A DNA stretch of 64,000 bases. Origin: Manihot esculenta (Eukaryota > Streptophyta > Magnoliopsida > Malpighiales > Euphorbiaceae). Location: assembly GCF_001659605.2 (NCBI RefSeq), contig NC_035164.2, forward strand, positions 10,378,994 through 10,442,993, read 5' to 3'. Below, piece after piece: positions 22,431-34,086 of the stretch (its first letter is position 1; every line of letters starts with the position of its first letter). Made by a program: the position numbers and the translations under genes. The notes below the pieces were generated by a model. It did not search any database. It saw only the letters and a list, made by a program, of their open reading frames with translations, and was not told where the DNA came from.

Positions 22431-24300
22431 GTAATCATACTATTGCTATTATCTTGATTTAAAGTTTATCCAGAGTGTACTTTCCTATCCTCTAAAATCT
22501 ACTCAATCTGTCTAACATTATTGACTCAATTGGGTGAGCGTGAGGGAGATAGTGAGTGCGCGAAGCTAATTCCATGAGAAAGTTGATGGCAAGAGCGATA
22601 ACGAAAGGGCGAGAGCAACAATGAGAGGGCAAGAATGATAATGAGAAAGCGAGAGCAATGAAGACACTGTGAAAGAGATGGCAAGATGATTATGTATATA
22701 TAACTTCGGGATTCAAAACCTAGACTTTAAAGGTTTGAAACATAATACAACCATTACACCATAACATAACTAATTCAAATACATCTAATATTCTATAAAT
22801 ATATGATTTGGTTTAGTTAAATCGAGTTTTATTTTTTAAAAAAATCGAATCAAATTAATTAAATTAATTTTAAAAAATAAAATTGAATTTATACTGAATT
22901 GAATTTCTTAATAAATCGAACTAAAATTTTAATTCTATTTGATTCTATTAGTTATTTTAATTTGAACTGTATTCTGCTCAGCCCTAAATAATTCTATACA
23001 AATTAGTATAATATAGGTTTTAAATTAAATTAAAATTTATATATATTATTTTAATTTTAACCACTAAAAATTATTAATCATTTTGAGTCTAATAAAAAAA
23101 AAGAATTTAAAAGTTTTAAAGCTATTACACTTTATATTTTTATGAAATATAAAGTTTTTTATTGTTGAATTAAAATTTTTAGTGCAATTAATTGCTTCGA
23201 ACACAAATTAAAAAATCTAATGATTTCAATATTATTAACTTAAAACACATTTTAATGCAGTATTTTAGTAAGCTATACAACAAAATAATATATAATTGTT
23301 GTATTCACATAGTATTCGCTTTAATGTTTTATCTAAACAATCTTAAAAATAAAATATAAAACAAATAACATGCGAACCACAGTTAAATTAATTTAATAAT
23401 AAGCTACTGAGCTGATCTAAACTCATAGTCCTATATTAGTTCACCAACATATTTAAAATGACAATTTATTCCCAAACATTCAATAAAAATAATTTCCGCT
23501 CACAATTATTATAAAGTAACTATAGCATTCCGTGCATTTAGTTTAAAATTTAACCTAATTATATAAATTAAATTAAAATTAAATTTAAAAAATCCAATCT
23601 GAATCAAAGTTCATTGCTGTAGGTTGGACTTTTTAATATTTTTTTTTATTTAATTGAAATGTTTTTTTTTTATTTTTTTATTAATAATAACTATTAAATA
23701 ATATATACAAGAAAAAAAAATAGCAAATTTTAGCTAATAATTACAAATTTAAAAAAAAAATTTATAATTTATATATGCATGCATTCATATAAAACCATTT
23801 AAAAATAATTATTCATTTTGATTCGATTTTACTAATATTTTTTTATTAAAATAGAATGAAATTGATATTACTGAAATTTTTAAAAATTAAAATGCGCCAA
23901 ATTAAAAAAAATATATAAAACTGAATTAAAATTTTAAATTGATTTAATTTAATTAATTATTTTAACTTAAATTAAATGTCATTCACCCATATTCTATTAA
24001 ACATAAAAAAATCAATGCTTTGTATTTATTTACAATTGTAATCTAATTTTTTAAAATTATGTACGGTAATTAAAATTTATTTTTAAAAATTTATTACAAT
24101 TTTAACTATATCTTAAATTTTTATTATCAGATTAAATTTATGAGTGTAATTATTTAAATGTTAAATTATTAAAATATATAATAACATCATTATCGTCAAA
24201 TGATTTATTTAGGTAAGTAAGGAATATTAAAACATTGTATGTTTACATCCACCCTATCCCTATCACCTAATTTAAAACCATTTTTCTGTATAATTAGTAT
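22431..24300. other. AT-rich intergenic DNA
   Basis: No gene seen. A GAGAG/GCGAGAG-rich imperfect minisatellite lies at about 22530-22680. A region rich in AAATCGAA and AAATTAAT words (22800-22990) resembles the degenerate fold-back sequence at 24640-25025. Confidence 0.45.
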
Positions 24301-24304
24301 TGAC

Positions 24305-24353
24305 GAGATATTCACGTTTTTTTTTTTTTTTTTTGAAATGGGAGATATTCACG
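24305..24353 (-). mobile_element. Very short retroposition scar with 12-bp target duplication
   Basis: GAGATATTCACG at 24305-24316 is repeated exactly at 24342-24353. Between them lie 18 Ts and GAAATGG. On the minus strand this is a seven-base stub followed by a poly-A tail inside a target duplication, as left by a severely 5'-truncated LINE/SINE-type insertion. Confidence 0.6.
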
Positions 24354-24639
24354 TTTTAATTAATTTTATTTATAAAAATATTTCAAATTGACCAGAAAGT
24401 TAAATAATTTTAAAATATTAATAAAATATATCACGTCTAATTCTACTCTAAGGGTCCATTTATTAATGGAAAATTTTCAACAAAATATTTTTTATAAATT
24501 TTATAATATTTAGAGTTTTAGTAAAAATGAATTCACTTAAAATATAAATAAGATATTCTCACCTTTTAAGAAATCAAAATGCACTATAAAGTGCAAATGC
24601 TATGTATTTAATTTTTAAAGATGTGGTTTAAAATTTTAG

Positions 24640-25025
24640 TATTTATAAAAATCGAATCAAATCGATTTTAATTAGAAATTAAATCAAATCGAGCTGATTT
24701 GATTCAGTTTGATTTAATCGATTTGAATGTTTAATAATTTTTTTATTTTTTTACACTTTATTTTTAATATTTTAAAATTTAATTAAAATATTTTAACCAT
24801 AATATATATAATATCTTTATATTATTGAAAATAATATATTATTATCATTAATCGGTTCGATTTGATTTTTTTAATTTTTTTTATCAAAATTAAATCGAAC
24901 TGAAATAATTAAAATTTTTAAAATTAAAAATCAAATTGAATCAAAATTAATAAAAAATCAAATCGAATTTTCAAATTAATTCTATTCTATTGACTTTTTG
25001 GTTTAAATCGAATACTTGTCATCTC
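24640..25025. repeat. Degenerate AATCGAATC-rich fold-back repeat
   Basis: The left part is rich in AAATCGAATCAAATCGA-like words and the right part in their complements. This suggests an old small inverted-repeat element. No target duplication could be defined. Confidence 0.35.
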
Positions 25026-26817
25026 TACTATCATTCATTTAAACGAGCGTATGAAATTTATTAATTTTATAAATGATATATATAAAATTTTTAATAAATT
25101 TATATTAAATAGATGTGATTATATTAAAAATTAAAAATAATAATTGAATATAATTATGATTCATAAATTTAAATGGATGTTTGAAAAGATTATGTCTTTC
25201 TTCAAAATACAAAGAAGCTAAATATTTTTATATATCAAAGTGCAAATCATCCAATTATACACCCATTTTTTCTAAAAATAAAAATATATTAACATCATTA
25301 AACTTTAAATTGAATAATTAAGTTCATCCAAAAGTCAATAAGTTGAGCAACAAGTTTAAAAAGGAAGGGGTTGACCATTAAATTTAATAGAAAATCCATT
25401 CTAGCAGCTGCTCTCTCTCTATATATATATTTAAAAATAAATAAAAAAAAAGAAGAAAAAAAGAAAAATAGAGATTCATGAACATGAAGCAGTTAGGATG
25501 GTATGTATAGGGATAGTTATCTAACTGTTATGACAGGTCATAAAGATAATCAATGTTTCAAGAAACTGAAGCAAATCTTACCATTGACCTTTATTAATTA
25601 ATTAATTAATTGGAGATTAAAAAAGAAATTAACTTCAACTGTGGGCATGAGTCCTGTACTTGGTGCTACTCTTCTGCTGCAAGAATATTATTTTTTTTTT
25701 CTTTAAAGCATATTTGACAGCTGGAAGTCTAGAAGAAAGGGAATAATAATTATTTGATGTTTTAGCTAATTACATTTTTGCATTTTTAAAAGTTGTCACC
25801 TATCAATTTTTAAATCCTTGCATAACAAACTTCAAATATTTAAAGAGATTGACTTTGCAATTTTAATATAAATGCTTAAATATATTTTTAAAGAAAACTC
25901 TAGATATAAATAATTAATTTAATAATTATTAAATTTATTTTTATATAAAATTGAGTTTATATTAAATATTGGAATGTAACTTATAAATAATTAAATCTCC
26001 TCTAACTGAATATTTGAATACATTAATTAAAATTTTAATTTAACTATGTTTATTTGTTGAAAATAATTATAAATATTTTTTATAAAAAATAATTTATTTT
26101 TATTTAATTAATTTAAAAATCCACCAGTGTCAGCCCTATTTATTTATTTATAAGTTGAATTGAAAATAGTGAGTGGCTACTTAAAGGCATGAAGACAGTT
26201 GTATTTAATTAATTATTATATGCCATGATGTGTAGGGTTAAAGATATATAAATTATTTTGTGCGTTCAATTTTTAAAATTTATATATATAAATATTAAAA
26301 GAAATCCCATTTTTCTCTTGAATTTTGAAGTAAAATCTAATTTTATTTAAAATTAAGTTTTTACCTCAATTTTATTCAAAATTTTAATTTAATTAGGATC
26401 AATTTTGTCAATTTTTGATAAAAATATTAAAAATAATAGTATTTCAATTTTTAATAACAAAATATTAATTTTATATTTAATATTGATAATTTTATCATTA
26501 TAATTAATACAATAAAAGTAAATATAAGAATAATTAATGTACATTATTAAATAATTTCTATAATACTAAAAATATATATGATTTTTATATTTAAAAAGGC
26601 AAACCTAATTGTAAATCAACAAATTTAAATAAATTAAATTAAGAACTTAATTTTCAACAAAATTAGACATTACTTTTTTTTGGTTGAAAAGTAGACATTA
26701 CTTTAAAATTGAAGGATAAAAATGAAATTGATTTGCAAAACCTTTCTATCAGGCCAAGGTTTCTGGAGCTCGTTGACCACCCATTATAGTTCCCGTCTTT
26801 AAGCAAGCCTTCTAAGA

Positions 26818-26867
<50 letters not shown>

Positions 26868-27590
26868 CTGTCTTTTTTAATTTTTATATTTCATACTCGA
26901 TGAAAAAATTTGCTATTTGATATGATTATGTTATTCCATATGTTTATAATAATTAGCTATACCTATTTAAGAACTGTTGAATTATGTTGAAAAACACAAC
27001 AACTAGCTAGCTAGGAACCATGAAAAGAGGACGAGCCACGGCCAATTATATATTTATATTATTTTATTAAATATTTAAATTAAAATTATAATTTATTAAA
27101 TACATATATTTATAATAATCGTAACAATTAAACACAATATAATTATATTATTGATGGTTTATAAAAAAAAAAAGAAAAAGTTTAATTTATTACAACCTAT
27201 ACTCAAAATTTTACCAATTAAATTTTAATTTTTTATAAAATAATAAAATTTATAACACAGTTACCAAATCAGTGTACAATCAATAATATATATAATTAAT
27301 TTTTAATATTTTTTTATAAATTATTGTTGATATGATTAATTTGTATTTAATTATTATAATTTTTATAAATTTAAATATTGAATAAATTAGTTCAAGTGTT
27401 AAGTTAATCTTAATATAGGGGTGTAATTATATATTTAGCTAATTGACTTTAATAATAGAATTGACTTGCAAATGTGATACAGAACGCTCGAGATGTTCCA
27501 TGCCGTGATTCTCCTATGTTTTCCTTTAAGCATCTGCTATAGCCTTGTAGATATAAGCTTAGTCATTGACATCTAGAGACAATATGACAA
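25026..27590. other. AT-rich intergenic DNA with an ATT microsatellite
   Basis: No gene seen. An (ATT)n microsatellite of about 16 units lies at 26818-26867 and TTAA repeats at 25592-25610. Confidence 0.6.
26664..26704 (-). mobile_element. Second very short retroposition scar with 13-bp target duplication
   Basis: TAGACATTACTTT at 26664-26676 is repeated exactly at 26692-26704, enclosing TTTTTGGTTGAAAAG. On the minus strand this is a ten-base stub followed by an A-run, the same form and orientation as the scar at 24305. Confidence 0.5.
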
Positions 27591-28998
27591 CTTGTACACC
27601 AAACCTTTTGATCTGCTAATACAACTCTTGAGGATCAGTTGATGACCCAACTTCATGATCTTTGTAGTGAGATGAAGCATATTGGAGGCAATGCTCTCTT
27701 CAATAAGAGGATTGAAATACTCATTTCTTTTACCTATCAGCAATTCAGAGAAGACAACGCAATCATATTGATTGTCTTCAATTGGCTTTAGGGGGTAGGG
27801 TAGAATGGGAAACTGATGTTCAATTTCTAATTTAGAAATTTTTCAAGATCTTTATCAATCGAGGCTATTGCCAGGTTGTGATTAGGTTCTATCTCTGATA
27901 TCTGCTTTAGTCACGCCAAAATAAATGAGACTTTGTTGATGCACTTTTCTAGTAATGAGGTAAAGGTAGTAATTGTTCAATTAGGTGCAACTCAAGCTCC
28001 ATGTCCTAAAATGAATCTTTTGCTTATATTATTAGAATAATTGCACATAGTGGGTCCACTATGTCGAGCTGTTTGTAAATTCTACGAAAATAGGTACTTG
28101 TTGAAGGAGCTAAATAAAACTACTATTATTCTAATTTCAAAATATCGTAATCTAATTGGAATTTACTAGTATTACTCTATTAGTTTGCATAATTTTACGC
28201 ATAAAGTCATCTCTAAAATTATGGTCAATCGGCTGAAGCCATGGATACATTATCTAATTTCTAATGATCATAATGTTTTTACTCCTAGTAGGGTCATTAA
28301 GGATAATATTGTGATTGTCTATAAGGTTTTTCATTATTTAAAGACTTCTCCTAGTCGGATGCATACTATGGCTTTGAAACTGAATATATATAAAGTGTAT
28401 AATCAGGTTGATTAGAGTTTTCTACGTTTAATTTTGTTAAAAATAAGTTTTATTTACAGTGGGTGCATTTAGCATTGCGTTGTATTACGATTATGAGTTT
28501 TTCTTTCTAGTTATTGTGTTCGAATAACTTCTTTTAGCCCTTCCAAGGAACTTAAAAAAGGGGATCCTCTTTCTTCTTAATTCTTTTTTTTTTTTTGTTT
28601 CTTTTTCAAGTTCTTTCCTACTAACTATTGGATGCTCAAAGTAGGAGTCTCATTCAAGGTATCAAGGTCTCTCAGTGTGCTTCAGAAATCGTTGATGTTT
28701 TATTTACAGATGATACTCTATTGTTTACTTGTGTGGAAAGACATGAAGCGAAAATTTTATTTCGTATATTTTAGTTCTATACTATGAGTTCAACTTAATC
28801 GATTAATTTTTAAGTCTCATATTTTATTCAACAAACATACACCTTCTAGTCTTAACCACGAGTTTCTCTATAAGTTTCACATACAAGAATTACTATCTTC
28901 ATATTGATATTTGGGTCTACCGATCCTCTTAGAATATTCTAGATAGTAGGCATTAGCGACTTTGGAGGATTGGGTCCACTTTAAAAACTCAAGCTTGA

Positions 28999-29272
28999 AA
29001 ATCAGAACTTTTGTCAGAGGCATGTCGAGTAACAATGGTTATATCTATTTTATTTACTATTTTTGCTTATACCATGGCTCTTTTTAAGTAGGCAAAACAA
29101 TTTTCAGCAAAACTTAATAGCTAGTTATCAAATTTTTGGTGAGATGGTGACGAGGAAGTTATAAAAATACATTGGATTAGTTAGTAGAGATTCTATCAAC
29201 CAAAGTTTTAGAGTAGGTTAGGATTCAAAGATTTTGAAAATTTCAACCTAAAGTATTTGGAAAAATAATATT
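28999..29272 (+). repeat. 274-bp direct duplication inside the LINE relic, first copy
   Basis: Matches 29813-30086 with about eleven differences by eye and no length change. The second copy ends exactly at the CACTA terminus. Confidence 0.85.
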
Positions 29273-29812
29273 GGGGCTTCTCTATAATTCGTCTCACTTA
29301 TTTTTAATGGTTTTAAGAGAATTCATTTTTCCCACAATCTTCTTTCTAGCAAGCCAAACAAAAGAGCCGTAGCTATGGATTTAGCAAAGTTTATTAGCTA
29401 GTAGAAAAGTTCTTTAAATAGGAACTAGGATGAATATAGAGGATAATTAGAGTACTTCCATTTGATTGGATTCGTTAGGTGTCTGAGTTAGATAACTTTA
29501 TATTGCCTAGTCCTATAATTCATCCGGTTGGCATTGATAGAGTAGTTGATTTAACTGATCATAGTATTTTGAACTATAATCATTAAGTAGTGAAGTAATT
29601 ATTCACTCATCAATAAGATATTATTATTCTCTTTATCTCGATAGCCCTTACCAGTATGTTATATTCTCTTGTTTGGAATGATGCATATAATGGTCAATAC
29701 AATGTATGGTTTAGTTTTAGGTAGCTCATGTATAGTTTATCTACTCAACGGTTGATATATACACTCTCCTCTTCCTCTAGCATTCACCCAAGTATATGGA
29801 AGCGCATATGGC

Positions 29813-30086
29813 AAATCAGAACTTTTGTCATAGGCATGCCAAGTAACAATGATTATATCTATTTTATTTACTATTCTTGCTTATACCATGGCTCTTTTTA
29901 AGTAGGCAAAATAATTTTCAGCAAAACTTAATAGCTAGTTATCAAATTTTTGGTGAGATGGTGACGAGGAAGTTATAAAAGTACATTGGATTAGTTAGTA
30001 GAGATTCTATCAACCAAAGTTTTGGGGTAGGTTAGAATTCAAAGATTTTGAAAATTTCAACCTAAAGTATTTAGAAAAATAATATT
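29813..30086 (+). repeat. 274-bp direct duplication inside the LINE relic, second copy
   Basis: The same segment as 28999-29272, 814 bp further on. It keeps a TGG where the first copy has TAG. It is abutted by CACTACAAAAAA at 30087. Confidence 0.85.
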
Positions 30087-30510
30087 CACTACAAAAAATT
30101 TATGGATTACCAACGGATTTTTCTGTTGGTAATCTTATAAAAATCCGTTGATAAACGAATTACCAATGGATTACTAACCGATTACGATCCATTGTTAAAA
30201 GGCTCGTTGGTAAATTTTTACCAACGGCTTTCAAATCCGTTAGTAATACTAACGGATTTACTAACGGAATTTCCATTACTATTACTAACGGATTTTAAAT
30301 CCGTTAGTAAATTGAGAAAAAAATAATTTATTAACAGATTTAAATCCATTGGTAAATCCGTTAGTAAACTACCAACGGATTGAAATCTGTTAGTAAATCT
30401 ATTGAAAAATTAAATAATTTTAAAATAATTATTATTTCGACTAAATAATAAATTTTATTATTAATATTATTTTTTATTAATTCAATAAGATTTAAAATTA
30501 TATTATTATT
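30087..30510. mobile_element. Left end of a CACTA (En/Spm) DNA transposon
   Basis: Starts CACTACAAAAAATTTATGG, the diagnostic CACTA terminus, followed by a dense subterminal array of ACCAACGGATT / AATCCGTTAGTAA motifs in both orientations. These are the kind of sites CACTA transposases bind. Element 2 is inserted at 30511. The same motifs return at 36596-37138. No transposase and no right terminus (TTTTGTAGTG) were found. Confidence 0.85.
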
Positions 30511-30867
30511 TGTAATACCCGGCTAGACTCCGATATCGGAATTCCTACCGTCCGGTGGAATCTTGGGTGTCGGAGACCTCTAGAAGGGTAAAACCATATT
30601 TTTATAAAATGTTTTAATGTGTTTTATATTTTTAATCAAGAAAGAAATGAGTTTTTGCATGAAAATAGCCTTGGAGGAAAACTCAGGTTCGGCCGCCGAA
30701 CCTCAGGTTCGGCCGCCGAACATGCATGCCTTCGGGAGTGCTTTTAGGCCCCCGAAAGCATAAGTGAGGGAAGTCCAGGTTCGGCCGCCGAACCTCATGT
30801 TCGGCCGCTGAACATGGCATGCATGCGGAGGCACGTTCGGCTCCCGAATGTGGCCTGGCCAGCCACC

Positions 30868-30873
30868 TATAAA
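30868..30873 (+). promoter_or_regulatory. TATA box of the element 2 LTR
   Basis: TATAAA in the conserved context AGCCACC-TATAAA-GGGGTCCC, equivalent to 7389-7395, 45906-45912 and 58925-58932. Confidence 0.65.
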
Positions 30874-31394
30874 GGGGTCCCTTAGCCGAAAACGGGCGAG
30901 CTTTTTCCCCCATTTTCGGCCAAGGTGAGCTCTCCGCCGCCCCTCACCGATCTTGAGTTTCTTTCTTCAAATCTTTCACGATTTTCACTAGTTTTCACCT
31001 TGTTTTGAAGATTTTTGAGCAAAAGGATAAGTTTTGAGCTTGGAGACCCAAGGAGCTAAATCTCTCCCAACTCCAAGTTAGATCGCCTCTACTCTCGATC
31101 TTCAAGAGGTAAGAGTCGATCTCTAGCTTATGATGTGTTTTAAACAAGTTTTATACAAGTTTATGGAGTAGAAATGCATGTTTAGATTGTTTTGAGTTTA
31201 TGGGTTTAATGTGTGCTCTTGAGCAATGTGGGTATGTTGATGTGTTGTAGTTGGGGTTTAGGCTAGTTTGAGACCCCTATGAACTTGTATGCTTGATTGT
31301 GTATGCTTGGGAGTGTTGTAGAATAGGTTTATTCATGATTGAAAGGTTTGGGAGGCGTTTGTGCATGTTGGAGCTGAGTTTCTGCCACTTTGGA

Positions 31395-31640
31395 GAAACT
31401 CAGGTTCAGCCGCCGAAGGAACTTTCGGCCGCCGAACCCGCTTGTGGAGGCAGCCTTCGGCTGCCGAAGCCTGCCCCCGAAAGAGGACTTTCGTCTCTGG
31501 AGGGCAGTTTTGGCCACCGAAAGTGCCACCGAACATGCATGAGTTTCGTCTCTGTCTGGGAGTTTCGGCCGTCGAACCTGCCTGACTTTCGGCTCTGAAG
31601 GGACTTTCGGCCGCCGAACCTGCCGCCGAAAGTGCCCTGT
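31395..31640. repeat. CpG-rich palindrome cluster (element 2, downstream)
   Basis: Repeated TTCGGCCGCCGAA-type motifs. They produce long but spurious open frames on both strands (for example 31329-31889). Confidence 0.8.
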
Positions 31641-32760
31641 CCAGCCCTCCTTTGCATGTTTTTCTATGATTGTTTCATGATGTTCTAAGGGGTTTTTGGG
31701 GAGTAGTTTAGAGTTATGTTCATGTATGTTTGGTCCCTCATTTGAGTCCACCTGTGTAGGTTCGGACCCGAAGAATCGAGGACCCCAGTAGTGAGTCAGC
31801 TGCTCCAGTGTCTGTTCAGAGCTATCCAGAGGTGAGTGGAATAACTCATTACGTTTTAAAGCAAATAATGGACTTTTAGCATGATTCACACATCATTAAT
31901 GCCATGAGATATACTAGGTTGTTTGCATTAGAATTCACGAATATGTTGCATTGCATATTTTGTTGTTGATGTGGATGAACGTTGGATGATCCATAGCCCT
32001 CGACCTATGATGTGACGATATGATATGTACGGTATGGAAAGAAAAGACCAGTGGGACCCATTCTACGCTCGCTGGCACTATGTAAGAGAAAGACCAGGAC
32101 CCATTCTACGTTCTGGCACTATTGGATATGTAGAGGGCTACTAGTGACAAGTTCATCCTTGATGTGATATGATTGTGATGTGATGCATTCCATGAAAGCA
32201 TGAAATGTTAATATAATGTTTTTATTATTCTGCTCACTGGGCTCTAGTAGCTCACCCCTCTCCCTAATCCCCCAAGTTTGCAGGTACGGGCTAGGCAGAG
32301 AAGTCGAGATGAATGAAGTCATATGTATGTAATAGATAGAATGTGGACATGATAAATTGTAAAATGATTTATAGTTATGTCATGTAAATGTTGATTTTGA
32401 GATTGAGGATTAGAAGTTGTGCTTAACCGAGTTTGTATAGAAATCCCTTTTGTAAACATGATCTATGTTTTATGATGTTTATGTAAACCAATTTAACATA
32501 TGTTATGTCACCCATTGGGGCATTGATGAGATCCCAAAAAGGGGTCAATATTTATGGTTATGTTTATGTTCAGTGCATGCACAGGTTGAGTTTGGTGATT
32601 GAAGGGAAAGAAAAATTCAAAATTTTATGTATGTTGTTGATCATGTATGGGATTAAACAGGTTCACAGGATAAATGTTTGGCTTGCTACGGGTCCCGGCG
32701 GCCTTAAGCCGATCTGGATCCTAGCGCCGGTAACGGTCCGATTTTTGGGTCGTTACAGAA

Positions 32761-32774
32761 TACTATCAGAGCCC
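32761..32774 (+). other. Degenerate primer binding site of element 2
   Basis: ACTATCAGAGCC stands where elements 1 and 3 have TGGTATCAGAGCC, so the tRNA-pairing end is mutated. Confidence 0.7.
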
Positions 32775-33027
32775 TAGGTTCATATGGTCGGACCTAGAGT
32801 GTCGGGCTCATAGATGTATAGAAGGTCAAGCATAGTAGGAAAGATCATGTCCACTAGGATAGGATGTGGAGTCCTGTCTTGTTTGATGATGTGAAATGCC
32901 ATGATTATATACATGTGCATTAATGCTATGATATGAATGATATGTATGTGATGCGGGTTCATGTGTTCCCACATGAACCATATGATGCTAATGTTTGTGT
33001 GATGTGTACTGTTTTTCAGAAAACATG

Positions 33028-34086
33028 ATGAGAGGAACTCGTCGATCTGCACGATTGACTGGAGTACCACCTGAGGATGAGGGCACGAGCGCCCGTCCTC
33101 CTGCATTGCCTAGGGCAATGTCATGTAGATCAAACAGAGAAAGAGTGTCAAGGGACCCTAGAAGGTCTTTTGATGCTAGCAGAAGGGGGACAAATAGAGG
33201 AGGAAGTTCTTCAGATGTGAGGGAGGTTATGGAAGAGGACCAGAGGAGGGATGGGAATCTGGATGTCAGCATGTCGGAAGAAGGGACAGGGGAGTCACAG
33301 GGAGGTGCTCAGGCCTCGGGGTATGGTTTTCCACCCCATTATCCACCCTTCCCAAAGGGTTCAGGGTATCCGATGGGAGGCACATCGGATTACTCCAGCT
33401 TTAACCCCTACCCTATCTACATGCCTTATCCACCTTTCTATCCACCTTACCCGCAGTACCCAGCTTATCCACCCTCACCCTTCTATCCTACCCCGGCAAA
33501 CCCCACCTCGGGGAATGCCGCACCCCCACCTCCACCACCTACAGAACCAACAGCCCCAGTTACTCAACCTTCTAGACCTAGCTCAGCCGGTGGGAGCAAA
33601 GTGAAAATGACAGATTACCTTAAGCTGGATGCTCCCAAATACAAGTCAGGGGATGATCCCTTTGAGTACCTGAGGGTAGTGAAGACGATAACTGATGAGC
33701 TAGGGGCAGATGACTACAGGGCCATTCAGATGGCAGGGTTCACTTTAAAGTGCAAAAAGGCACGGGAATGGTTCAAGTGTTATGTGGACCCAAGACTAGA
33801 CGGCATGACATGGGAGGAATTTGCAAATGAGTTTGCTGGATGGGCTTTTCCAGACAGTTCCAGAGAACTGAAGATGATTGAGTTTGAGCAGCTGAGGCAG
33901 ACAGAACACATGAGTGTAGAGGAGTACACGGATAAATTCTTGGAGCTATTGCCTTTTTCAGGGCAAGCTCTAGATACAGATTCGAAGAAAGCCAAGAGAT
34001 ATGTTATGAAACTGCATTCTAGGTACTCCTCTTTGATTCAGTCAGTTGAGAGGGAAAGTTTCCACACTGTGGTGGATATGGCGTGA
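33028..34086 (+). pseudogene. Gag (first part) of element 2, ended by TGA
   Basis: Begins at the ATG at 33028 (MRGTRRSARLTG), the start shared with elements 1 and 3. An in-frame ATG further upstream (32995) is not shared by element 3, so I do not favour it. Basic N-terminus, acidic stretch, Pro/Tyr-rich region (PPFYPPYPQY), then the Retrotrans_gag core (DDPFEYLRVVKTITDE ... [14 protein letters not shown]). A TGA at 34084-34086 replaces the arginine codon present in elements 1 and 3. The same frame continues directly after it. Confidence 0.88.

Larger units (their letters stand above)
27600..30086 (+). pseudogene. LINE (L1-type) reverse transcriptase relic
   Basis: Broken plus-strand readings follow the plant L1 order. 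EQLMTQLHDLCSEMKHIGGN is followed by a degraded KAPGPDG region. Then come HNFTHKVISKIMVNRLKPWI and MALKLNIYKVYNQVDWSFL (open at 28185-28415), then FTDDTLLFT near 28695 (the YADD-like catalytic box), then YLGLPIL near 28910, then SNFWWDGDEEVIKIHWIS and PKFWGRLGFKDFENFN. Many stops and frame breaks show it is long dead. A 274-bp stretch is duplicated inside it, and its right end is cut by a CACTA element. Confidence 0.82.
30511..32757 (+). repeat. 5' LTR of element 2 (2247 bp)
   Basis: TGTAATACCCGG ... GGGTCGTTACA, homologous along its length to the other copies. The palindrome clusters are at 30682-30860 and 31395-31640. A shortened version of the internal minisatellite lies at 32030-32135. Confidence 0.93.

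Noticed and set aside
31329..31889. Long open frames on both strands within LTRs (also 6515-6986, 46317-46730, 59323-59811)
   Set aside because: They come from the CpG-rich palindrome clusters, which lack stops in many frames. They overlap each other on both strands and are not conserved in frame between LTR copies.
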